The notes under the pieces are model-generated. The model worked only from the letters and a program-made list of their open reading frames with translations. It was not told the DNA's origin and made no database searches. A stretch of 64,000 bases of DNA from Nautilus pompilius (taxonomy: Eukaryota > Mollusca > Cephalopoda > Nautilida > Nautilidae), in contig JACATO010000596.1 in assembly GCA_018389105.1 (NCBI GenBank), forward strand, positions 558,001 through 622,000. Reading direction: 5' to 3'. Both the position numbers and the translations under genes were made by a program. This document shows, piece by piece, positions 23,081-32,419 of this stretch (positions within the stretch are counted from its first letter, which is position 1; the number at the start of each line of letters is the position of its first letter).

Positions 23081-23966
23081 GGTGAGCCTCGCTCCATGCC
23101 GCCCCCTCTTTATCGACTGCTCTTTGGATGGATTGGGCCACCTCTGTTTTGTTACGACCGCTACACGCGATCACTAAGTCGTCTGCGTACGCACTGACGT
23201 GTGTAGACTCCTCAAATTCACCCAGCAGGCTGTTGATATAGATAGTGAAGAGCATGGGTGAGAGGACTGACCCTTGTGGTAAGCCCTCCTTGAAGGTACG
23301 CGAGCGGCCCTTTGAGTCATTGATTCTGACCCTTGCAGTGCGGTTGGTGAACCATGCCGTCACCCATTCAATGAAGCGCAGGGGGACACCGAGCTCTGAC
23401 ATCCGTATTAGCAGGCCTGCGCGCCAGACTCGGTCATACGCTCTGCTGAAGTCGAAGAAGGCAGCAACAGTGCGTTTGCGTTGTGTCGACTGGAACCCGT
23501 CGGTGATGAACTGTGACAATCTGAGACATTGGTCCGTCGTGCTTCGTCCCTTCCGGAACCCAGCCCGCCAGAGGCTAAACAGGTTGTTATCTTCCAGCCA
23601 CCAAGACAACCGGTTCCCGATCATGCGCTCCATCAGCTTGCATATTGTCGAAGTCAGGGCGATTGGGCGGTAGCTTCCCACATCTGCGGGGGTCCTTCCC
23701 CCTTTTTTTAGAAACGGAAGGATCGTCGCTGTACGCCACGTCTGTGGGCACCAGTGTTCGCTCCAGCTGTGGCTGGGGATCGAGAGCAGGAGTGTATGAG
23801 CAGGCGGCCCGGCCGGGTGAAGCCATCTTCCATTTGCAGTGCGCTTACTACGAACGGTCGGTCGAAGCTGTCCAACTGCCTTCCTCGAAGTTCTATCACT
23901 CTTCCGTCCGCTGATGATGGCGGCATACTCTCGAATAATTCGCGCGATCATCAGTGTGGACAGCAT
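23061..23966 (-). CDS. Reverse transcriptase domain of the non-LTR element
   Basis: This is a 301-codon open frame. Residues 1-60 are divergent and may include a shifted segment. From about residue 70 it follows the non-LTR reverse transcriptase: WCPQTWRTATILPFLKKGG (72-90), SYRPIALTSTICKLMERMI (98-116), RAGFRKGRSTTDQ (134-146), FFDFSRAYDRVW (170-181, with the first catalytic Asp), GLPQGSVLSPMLF (228-240) and AYADDLVIACSG (259-270, the catalytic YADD box). It would copy the element RNA into DNA at a nicked target site. All active-site residues are intact although the rest of the element is broken, so insertion was probably fairly recent. The domain continues in another frame beyond 23061, which shows that a frameshift ends this reading. 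Confidence 0.88.
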   Translation of the reverse strand: MLSTLMIARIIREYAAIISGRKSDRTSRKAVGQLRPTVRSKRTANGRWLHPAGPPAHTLLLSIPSHSWSEHWCPQTWRTATILPFLKKGGRTPADVGSYRPIALTSTICKLMERMIGNRLSWWLEDNNLFSLWRAGFRKGRSTTDQCLRLSQFITDGFQSTQRKRTVAAFFDFSRAYDRVWRAGLLIRMSELGVPLRFIEWVTAWFTNRTARVRINDSKGRSRTFKEGLPQGSVLSPMLFTIYINSLLGEFEESTHVSAYADDLVIACSGRNKTEVAQSIQRAVDKEGAAWSEAHLEYLQR

Positions 23967-24699
23967 CCTTGCAGTTTAACGCTTTCCCCTTGTCTTGGAC
24001 TTCTTTGCCGGTTAGAGATTTAACCACCGCCCCCCCGCGCTCGTCTCTTGTCTTTCGTTTCGGATATTCTATCCAAATGCTTCCTCCACGCCTCGCGTTT
24101 GGCCCCATTCGTCTCCCCGACCTCCGCTTTCGACCCCTGCACCAATTCCTTGCGATTATACCTGATGTCACGTCGAAGTCTGTTACGCCTTTTAATCAAC
24201 TCTTTTAATTGCGCGTTCATCCAGGGTGTCTCCCGCTTTGATTGGTATAGCAGCCGCTTCCGCCTGCTTAAGGATACGGACGAAGGGTTCGTGTTACTGA
24301 TCCGTTATCAAACCATAATTTTACTTCCAGCTGCCCCGTCTGTTTTCTGCCCGACCGGCTGTAGTAGTCTCACCGCCTTCTGTACCACCAAGGTTGTTCT
24401 GTTTTTCTTTTAATGGCTGATATTCGTGGTTCGATGAACAAAATTTAATTATTTTTTTTTCTCTTTAATTACTGCTATTAAAAGAATCAAGAGACCACCA
24501 CCTTTACATGGCACTTACATTACCTTAAATATAAAAGTCAATGTCACGTACATACAGATGATGTAAGAGAAAAAAATGCAGTAAAGATGACTTCTCTTTT
24601 ACTGGATGGCTCACCGTTACAGTACCCACCCGTCGAACGACTGAGTTTCTCTGCGGTTAGTTCAGTCTGCCGTCTAAAAACTGACAAAAAAAATATTAT

Positions 24700-24856
24700 A
24701 CATAAAATGGAGAGATGACGTCAGTACAGAGAGAGATATCAGGTCAGTACACATAGAGAGAGAGATGACGTCAGAACAGATAGAGATATCAAGTCAGTAT
24801 ATATAGAGAGATGGCGTAAGTACAGAGAGATATCAAATCAGTATATATATATATAT

Positions 24857-24890
<34 letters not shown>

Positions 24891-25250
24891 ACGTCAGTAC
24901 AGAGAGAGATATCAAGTCAGTATATAGAGAGAGATGACGTCAGAACAGAGAGAGATATCAAGTCAGTACATATAGAGAGATGACGTCAGAACAGAGATAT
25001 CAGATCAGTACATATATAGAGAGAGATGACGTCAGAACAGAGAGAGATATCAAGTCATTATATATATAGAGAGAGAGATGACGTAAGTACAGAGAGATAT
25101 CAAATCAGTATATAGAGAAAGATGACGTCAGAACAGAGAGAGATATCAGGTCAGTACATATATATAGAGAGAGATTACGTCAGTACAGAGAGAGATATCA
25201 GGTCAGTATAGAGAGAGAGATGATGATGATGATGTCAGCACAGAGAAGGA
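24700..25250. repeat. Imperfect satellite of GA/TA tracts with TGACGTCA and GATATC
   Basis: About ten to eleven degenerate units of roughly 43-77 bp. Each consists of a TATA/GAGA tract, then GATGACGTCAGWAC, a GA run, GATATC, and ARGTCAGTA. Perfect TGACGTCA palindromes occur at 24716, 24776, 24889, 24935, 24981, 25027 and 25123. Other units carry one-base variants (for example TGACGTAA near 25080 and TTACGTCA near 25174). It ends in a (GAT)n run near 25222-25235. No coding frame is involved. Confidence 0.92.
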
Positions 25251-25259
25251 AGTCTTAGT

Positions 25260-26456
25260 CAAGTGTCATTATTATTTAAAATCAGACGTTATGTGGTGGG
25301 AGTGCAGAATACAAGGAAATTTTCTTTGCATATCCGGAAAAAACAAACAAAATCTTGAAGTATTATTAATTTTAAAGATATATCAGGCAGTTTTTGTATC
25401 TGCTATTATTGGATAATTTACCAAACTTAACTATAAACATCTTAAACGAGCGATGATCTCAGATTTAGGATCAGTATATTTGTTATTCTAGAAAAAAGTG
25501 CGGGAGATTACCGTATGAGTGATAAAATGTAGTTTGCAATTTCAAATTTCATCCTCACCTGAAGGAAAAGAGTTGGCTTAATATTTTCCTGTGATTGCGA
25601 CTGTACTATGTTGTTGTTGTTTTCTATTATAGAATCTTTAGAATCAATATCTAATATATTTTTGAATTGTTCGATTGGAGATTTAAGCAAGAACGCGGAA
25701 CCACTCGTCTGATTAGAGGCCCGAGGAACGAGACCGCATATTATCACAAAGAAACTGAAAAGAAAAAGGTACATAGAGCACACCTGTCCCAGTAACAGTA
25801 CTGTCAAGAGAAGACTAACGCACTAGCTTCAGTAGACAGCACGTTACCAATATCTTTCGTTCTGATGTTGAAATGAATCCGGTTAAGTAAACAAACCGAA
25901 TTAACAAAGCAACAAAAACAGAAATTAACTTATTGTTATTAAATAAAATTAAGTTTAATGACTTAAGCAATTATGGTTTGGAAGGAAAAGTTAAAATAGA
26001 AATTATAAACGTAAAGAATCTAAATTAACATTTTCAAATGAAATGAAATATAAATTAATTAAACAAATTTGGTTAAGAATAAAATTCTATTTTACCTGCC
26101 AACCAAACAATTAAAATCCAGTTCTAATTATCAAAAAAAGAAGAGAAGAGAAGATATTTATTTGGAAAGGAAGGAATTAATTAATAGGAATCCAAGAAAC
26201 CGCAAGAACAGGAAGTCAGTCAGTAAACTCTGTTTAAAAAATCGCAGTTTCCTTTTAAGTGATAAACAGATTAAGTTTTTTGCTGTAGTTTAATTCATAT
26301 CTACTTGTTAAATTTAATACTAATAATATATACAATGTAACAATGTTCCAGCATCTCTTTCTCATCTTAAAGAAAGCCTAACGCAATGATTCAATTTCGC
26401 CTTAAAAGCTACAACACATTAGTATTATTATGTCAGGTCCGTAATCATCATTTTCA
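25260..26456. other. No gene recognised
   Basis: AT-rich DNA with short unrecognised frames on both strands, including a hydrophobic start at about 25720-25807 on the minus strand that lacks support. No repeat family could be named. Confidence 0.45.
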
Positions 26457-26779
26457 TAAGCGGCGGCAGCCAGGCGATGTGGCTCAGTGTCGGGTGTGTT
26501 GGCTTCAGGACCTAAGGGGCCTGGGTTCAATCCCCGCTGCTGGCTCATTGTTGTGACTCTTGAGCGAGGTACTTCACTGGCATTGCTCCAGTTGCTGCTA
26601 GGGAGCGCCCCTTGTAGGCACTCGGACAGAGGAACCAAGGGCGGGGGGCGCTCTATAGCCATGACAGAGGCAAGTCTCCTATGACGAGGAAAAGCCAGAA
26701 GAATAAACCACCGCTGAAGACGGATGCACTGGGCCAGAGAGCGCATAACGACGGTGATCGAAGAGGATTAAGCGGCGGC
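26457..26779 (+). mobile_element. tRNA-derived SINE with 11-bp target-site duplication
   Basis: The body is 26468-26768 (about 300 bp), flanked by the exact direct repeat TAAGCGGCGGC at 26457-26467 and 26769-26779. The head is tRNA-like, with a pol III A box TGGCTCAGTG (26480-26489) and a B box GGTTCAATCCC (26524-26534), spaced as in tRNA genes. Downstream, GAGCGAGGTACTTCACTGG and ATTGCTCCAG (about 26560-26590) resemble the conserved central domain of V-type SINEs (family form GAGCAAGGCACTTAA...TTGCTCC), recalled from memory. It is non-coding and depends on a partner LINE for movement. An intact tRNA is ruled out because the cloverleaf stems do not pair well and the homology continues far past the tRNA end. 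Confidence 0.88.
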
Positions 26780-27218
26780 TCGGAAATAGCGTCACAAACC
26801 GGTTCGCCGCCATGTTGAAACGAGGATATCTAGGAGATCGGCTGGGTTTTAGCCGAAAATTAGGCCAGAAAATGACAAAAACCCGCTCGTAATAAGTAAT
26901 TTATTTAAACATGAGATAATAATGTTTTCTTTTACCTGTGCATAAATGCTAATACACGTGTTGTCAGTAAACTATGAGAAAAAAACCGATGTTAAATGAC
27001 GCCGGTTCAAGATAATGGAATCTTTATTACAAAAACAGAATAAAGGAAGGCGATAGGTAAATAAGTAATGACGATAGAGAGAAGAATAATAATAGGAAGA
27101 AGGTTAGATGTAGATTGTCAAGAATAAAGCAAACATTAACAGAAGGAAATGAGTAATGCACAAAAACGATGGCTGTAACAGAACCAGAACAAATACTGGA
27201 TACAGTAAATATCAAGTA

Positions 27219-27827
27219 CAGTTGTCCTCCCCCGGTATTCGCGGGGGTTACGTCCCTTGAGCACCCGCGAAGAGTGAAAAACCACAAATATTGGATGTGG
27301 CCCATCAAAATGCCTATAAACGTCAAAATATAACGTAACATATAATTTAAAAATATAAGTAAATATATAATAATAATTTAATAAAAAATACAACACTCAG
27401 AGAAACACTCGAGAGAGCTACATGCGGTAAACTGGGATGATGCGGGGCTGCTGGGCTGCATCTGCCTGAGACAGCGCCTCATGGGCAGCAGCCAATCAGC
27501 AGCGAGGAGAAATGAATGACGCTCTTGGATTGGCTACCTTCAAACCTCCAGCCAATAGCGTTTATTTTATATTGATATTTTGCTGGATTTACGTTAGTAT
27601 TTATATTACAAAATTAGTAAATTATTTTGTTATTAATAATTTAGCGTTAAAAAGCGTGAAAAAATATTTATTGCCATGAAAAAAGCCATTAAAAAATCGC
27701 GGAAGATATTTGCGATTCCGTGAATATGCGGGGGTTTCCACGAACAATTATTAGTTAGGTTCTAAGGAAAATTCCGCGAATAACCGGGGCCGCGAATGCC
27801 GAACCGCGATTACGCGGGGGTCGACTG
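27219..27827. mobile_element. Non-autonomous pogo/Tigger-like DNA transposon
   Basis: The left end begins CAGTTGTCCTCCCCCGGTAT and continues with TTCGCGGGGGTTACG. The right end, read on the opposite strand, begins CAGTCGACCCCCGCGTAATC and continues with GCGGTTCGGCATTCGCGG. Both are flanked by TA (27217-27218 and 27828-27829), the target duplication of Tc/mariner-group elements. The ends closely resemble Tigger/pogo termini (CAGTTGACCC..., then CGCG-rich). The 609-bp interior is AT-rich, has no transposase, and includes a second inner pair of GCGG-rich segments. It is therefore a MITE-like deletion derivative mobilised in trans. Confidence 0.85.
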
Positions 27828-27829
27828 TA

Positions 27830-30800
27830 TATGTGTCTCCATCCCAACTGATTTATATCGAGAATTTCCGTCGGTTATTTTGTGTTTTAAAAGATTTCAG
27901 AGATTGTTGATTTTTTTCGTTGTTGATGGATAGATAATAGATAAAGACAAGCAAATAAAAAGTAGATTGACACTTGCATTAGTCATGTATTAGTATAGAA
28001 TTACAGGAGCGAAAATAAAACTGCTATTTAGCAGTTAAGAAAAACAGAAACGAAAAGAAGCCAATTCTGTTTTTATAAAGGCAGTTGCTAGAACTAGACT
28101 CGTGGCTGTGTTCTTATCTCTCAGACAGTATAACTACCTTCTCGTCGTTAGTATTTTAGAAACGAAAATAATTAACTGTTAATGGTAAGTGTAGCACAGT
28201 AATGAGTACACTTAAGATTTGGAGGAAACAAGGACTTGTATATTGAGGCTAAAATTTCCATTCTTATCTTTTTGTATTTGATGTTTATGCCAATTACTCT
28301 TAGTGGCTTTTAAAAAAATTCTAGGCCCTCTGGGGAGATGAAATATGCCTATCGGTCGGAATTTAAACGGCTTAAACTTATCACCACCCTAACCCACCGC
28401 TGGTAATCAACCCCACTGACGATTCCGTTTCTAATCTTTCGTTTAAATATCAAGCAGAGCCGATAATCTAACCGTTATATCATATCAAAGACCATTAAAG
28501 GTAACGGTGAACATCTGTCTCCATGCGACGTTGAGACCCAAAACCTTTCACACACAAAAAATTGTCTGTCGGATTTGTCACATCGTATCATTTCTTTTTC
28601 CATCTGAAAACAAAACCTAAAAACTATTTTACTCTGTTGAGCACGAAAATGCGAGATTTATCATTTCCAGCGTTAAAAGCAGAATCTTGAAAAATTATTT
28701 GTTACCTGAGACCGGCCGAAACCTGCCCACAGTTATATAATTTTTTAGGAAAAAAAAGAAAGCCATGATTGTCTGTATGAAGAAAACCTTCAGGATACTA
28801 AAAAAAGAAAAAGGTATTATTAACTTTAAGCCACAACGAGATTGTGTTTATCCATGGGCTCTACAGGTGTGAGAGACGGACGGTCGGGTCCTAAGATTTT
28901 AATAAAAATGAATATTTATAATTAAGTTTGGAAGCTCTTTCACAGGTACTAACTATAGGATTTATAGTATCTTCTCCACCCTCGATAAAATCTTGCAAAA
29001 ACACGATAACCGGTCACTTTAACATTTTAAGTACAAATATTCTGTTAGAAAAAGTTTCTGCTGTAAAAATGCAATAAAAAAACAAACAAACACAAAAAAC
29101 TAATACGTTTTAATTTTACAAAATTTATAGTAAAATATATATTTATATAAACGTGTGTCTCTCTAACAGAGCAGACTAGAGTAATTGAATTATTTTTGCT
29201 CGCACCATGCCCTGACAAATTTAGATCAGGAAGCACTTCAAAAAACAGGAAGACATATCATTCGCAACATTCATTTTTCCCCCCCAAAACTTCGTTGAAC
29301 CTCCTTTAAATTCTCTGTATCGCAGCTGCAGAGTCACGCCGCGTCTCCAATTCAGCAAACCGTTTTTTTGTTGTTGCTGCTGTTGCTGTTGCGTCCCTCT
29401 GGTGATTCAAATGGCTTTCGAACTTCTCTACAGTAATTGGCAAACTAGTCAGGTGGGCGGGGTTCCTCGTCTCGAGTAATAATCGATGCTAGCACGCTAT
29501 CCGTGCAGGACATCCAATTAGTGACCGATGCCAGTGGCATGAATGGATAAGCGATATGGCAAAGACTATGGCCGTGACGAACGGAAGTTCTTGTGAAAAC
29601 TTAGTAAATATAATCTCCTTTTTTACTGTATACACGTATAAAAGGTGTTAAAAACCCATTTTAATGGGCAGGCTTTGTTTGATAGCGAAACTTATAGAAT
29701 ATCAGTAAACTTTAATGCGATAATTAAAAATAGTTAAGCAAATTTTAATTGTGACTACAAAATATTAGCAGTTTTAATGACACGCGCATAAATATTAATA
29801 AAGCTTAATGTTGTACATAGAAATTAGAAGAGTAATCGGTTATTTTGCCGATATACGTATATGAACTTTTATTAAACATCATCTTAAAGATGTATACGCA
29901 CATTTCTGAAGTTTGTTTCACTGGTGTACATGTAAAACGGTAGTAAGCTGTATTATATTTCGGGTATATTTGTTTGTTTGGAAACCATTTAACTTTTTAA
30001 AGTTTTCCTTCCATTCCTCGTGGGCAGCCACACCTTATTCCGAAAGCACCCTTAATTAACTCGAGGTGACAAGGATGAAAAAAAGGGGGGAGCTCTACCA
30101 TTTGGAGAAAAGAGAGTTAAATAGGGGAGGGGAAATCTGCACTAACATTACTGACTTTCTGGATCTCTCAAGCCGGAAGGTGAAAGTAGACCCCTAATGA
30201 CTAACAGCAGGAAATTCTAACTAGCAGATCCTGTAAAAGTCATGAAACTTGTGGCGTATGATCTATTTCCTTCTCCTTATCGATAATCCGACTGAAACCG
30301 TAAGGTGGATGCTAACTAGGCACTACAACGCCAGAAATACTCGACGTAATCGAGAATCCAGGGGCTAGAAGCCGCTCGACGGAGTTGGAAATCCCTGCCA
30401 GCCAATGGAACTGATTAAAGGAAGGAAGCGCTTTAAATTATGAACACAAAACTCCAGAACAGCGAATTCTATACTATTCTCTAAAAGTTACACGGGTATT
30501 AGAAAAATATATATATATATATATAAAACAAATTTTGAGCAGTTGATTATATTCCGTTAAGTACATTTGGGGTTCTTATTACCGAACAATGGCAGCCACC
30601 TAAGGCCTTTGATGCGCTATGACGTGACGTCACAGCACCCCAAGCCACCCGGAGTCTATCGCCTAAACAATCACTTTAGAAGGGTCCTGGCCCGACGGTC
30701 GATACTGACATTGTAAGTTGAGTCAGGCGTATCCTTGGCCATGGCAAAGGGAGTTTCTCAGGGTTCTGTTTACATTGGGGCTGTAATCGGCACGGTCGGT

Positions 30801-31270
30801 TTGCTCTGGGTCGACTGTTTGGGAGCTTGTCTTGGAGTCCACTGGTTGTCTGCCGTATGATCACAAAGATGTCCGTATTTCTAGCTAACTGTAGACTTGA
30901 TGCAAAAGAACTGCCACACTAACCCTTAGTTAGGTGTCGTCGCCGCGGCATGGCCAGAATCGAACCCATACGCTAACCTCGTTATTATTATTATTTATCT
31001 CGTTTTAATTTTAATTTTAAAATTTGTATCCCATTAATAAATTCTCATTTTAATTTATTCTCTAGATCCTGTTTATGTCAAATGCCGGATATTCTGTCTG
31101 CTATCATCTGTTTATCCTTGAACGATGTAACGCCATTTCTGATTGGTTCGCTGCCGCCTGTAAATTTTCCGAATGAGTAGTCCGTTCCGAAACGAGGAGT
31201 GGGCAAGTTGATCGTGTGTTTCTCAATCCAAAATAACTCTTCGACTCTTAATGTTTCCGATTTCGCAGCC
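27830..31270. other. No gene recognised; possible SINE fragment near 30.9 kb
   Basis: AT-rich intergenic DNA with short unrecognised frames. Near 30950-30990 the minus strand reads GGTTAGCGTATGGGTTCGAT followed by TCTGGCC, which contains a tRNA-like B box (GGGTTCGATTC). This suggests the middle of a truncated minus-strand SINE that may extend to about 30660. No target duplication was found. Confidence 0.4.
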
Positions 31271-31401
31271 ATATAAACAATCTTGGAGAGAACATTTTAA
31301 ATCAGAACCTCAGCACGACGCCGACGCCGACCGAGACCGTGCCATTTTATTTCAAAGAGGTTCTGCAGCAGATTTTCGGAGAAGATCCGGCTCGCACCAC
31401 C
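31270..31401 (+). promoter_or_regulatory. Probable 5'-UTR/promoter-proximal region of the IL-17-like gene
   Basis: The 130 bp before the start codon are GC-rich with CpGs (GACGCCGACGCCGACCGAG), unlike the AT-rich DNA on either side. No TATA box at a standard distance or recognised NF-kB-type site was found. The transcription start cannot be placed from sequence alone. Confidence 0.35.
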
Positions 31402-32414
31402 ATGGCCAAGATGGCGGTAAGTGAGGGGTTTATCGGGAACTAATGCATGCGCACTAATAATGATCTTTCTTAAAGGAAGCGATGACATTAGGAAAGAAAA
31501 CTTATATATCGCATCGCTTTTATACCATGTCATTGTTCTTGTTGTTTTATGCAAACTGCTCAATTTGAAACAAGAAAGATGACTTAATAGTAATTAAATA
31601 GCATATACGAGATTTTGGATACCTGCGTGTGAGGACATCTTTGTTGCATTTATAATATTTAGAAAAAACCTTTCATTGAACTGATAATTATATTTTAGAC
31701 AGTGTAAGAAAAAAGAGATAAGATTAATGCTGTTAACAGTTAGTGACCTGACCCGGCCACAGATTGTTAGCTTCGGTTCGGTTTTGTTTTCCGATTTAAA
31801 AAAAAAACAAACTCTTTAGTCTCCTGGCGATCCACGGTTCGGTTCTTCTTTTCCAGATGCAGGTTTTCAAGTTGTCTGTCTTTCTCACGGCATTCCAGGC
31901 GACGAGCCTTCGAGGATTCCCCGTGTACGAACTGTGCCGGTCGCCCTTCGATCTTCGAGGCCGCTACCAGAGGATTCTGAAGTTAACAGGAAACAGAAAT
32001 CTCCTCCTCTCAGCCAACTCCGCTAACAGGACGAACAGCGAGGAGACAGACATCGCTGCGCTGCCGTCCCTCGGTGAGGTCTCGCCGTCTTCCGTCAACA
32101 CGGACTATCCGATCAACCGCCGCGCCGCCTGTCCGTGGGACTTCAAGGTCACCCGTGACGCCACCCGGTTCCCGACCATCATGCACGAGGCTCGCTGCCT
32201 GTGTGATGAATGCTTCAACTCCAGCGGCAAGCACCGGTGCGAGCCAGTCCACCGCTACGTTCACGTGCTACGTCGAACCGACGGCTGCGTTGACGGCCTT
32301 TACGTCTATAAGGCGGCAGTGGAAAGAATCGTGGTGGCCTGCACGTGCGCGACGAAGAGGGTGCTCCGTCCTTTAGAAGGCCCTGATGTAGAGTTGCTAC
32401 TCGCTGTCAAGTAG
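31402..32414 (+). CDS. Interleukin-17-like secreted cytokine (two exons)
   Basis: Coding exon 1 is 31402-31416 (MAKMA), starting in a near-perfect Kozak context (CACCACCATGG) and ending at the donor GCG|GTAAGTG. Exon 2 is 31857-32414, after the acceptor TTCTTTTCCAG, and ends at TAG. The phase-0 join gives 190 residues. The N-terminus (MAKMAMQVFKLSVFLTAFQ) is a plausible signal peptide. In exon 2 numbering the mature part has the IL-17 pattern: ACPWDF (C92), RFP (104-106), EARCLCDEC (C114, C116, C119), C128, then TDGC (C144) and VACTCATKR (C162, C164). The IL-17 family forms cystine-knot-like dimers that act on IL-17 receptors in innate immunity. Length is in the normal range and one intron near the start is common in molluscan members. 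It could start at the exon-2 ATG instead, but exon 1 fits better. Confidence 0.9.
31857..32414 (+). CDS. Exon 2 of the IL-17-like gene (mature cytokine domain)
   Basis: This single exon carries 185 codons and the whole IL-17 fold. The segment between the signal peptide and CPW (residues 20-90) is a low-conservation pro-region with a possible N-glycosylation site (NRT, near residue 57). A second N-glycosylation site, NSS, lies near 121. The exon is GC-rich against an AT-rich background, as coding sequence should be. The closest relative in the window is the broken minus-strand copy at 21.2-21.4 kb. A GTAAGT just after the stop (near 32427) could be the donor of a 3'-UTR intron. Confidence 0.9.
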   Translation: MQVFKLSVFLTAFQATSLRGFPVYELCRSPFDLRGRYQRILKLTGNRNLLLSANSANRTNSEETDIAALPSLGEVSPSSVNTDYPINRRAACPWDFKVTRDATRFPTIMHEARCLCDECFNSSGKHRCEPVHRYVHVLRRTDGCVDGLYVYKAAVERIVVACTCATKRVLRPLEGPDVELLLAVK

Positions 32415-32419
32415 GCACT

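Larger units (their letters stand above)
21965..24420 (-). mobile_element. 5'-truncated I-group-like non-LTR retrotransposon
   Basis: Minus-strand order is: linker after the endonuclease (QAEAAAIPIKAG near 24230-24280, then WMNAQLKELIKRRNRLRR at about 24165-24220), reverse transcriptase (23061-23966), RT thumb (about 22840-23080), RNase H start (LFTDGSTRDGAG, near 22330-22440) and a C-terminal CxxC-H-C zinc knuckle (21997-22284). The 3' end, near 21960-21990, carries a CAA-type run (CAACAACAACAAG) like a short retroelement tail. The endonuclease is missing, so the copy is 5'-truncated as is usual for target-primed insertions. A frameshift lies between the IKAG and WMNAQ pieces and others lie in the RNase H region. 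GC content is clearly higher than in the flanks. Confidence 0.88.

Noticed and set aside
24700-25250. CRISPR-like array
   Set aside because: Units are degenerate and of variable length without unique spacers, and the genome is eukaryotic; it is a satellite.
26468-26545. Functional tRNA gene
   Set aside because: The pol III boxes are present, but stems pair poorly and the unit continues 220 bp further and has its own target duplication, so it is a SINE.
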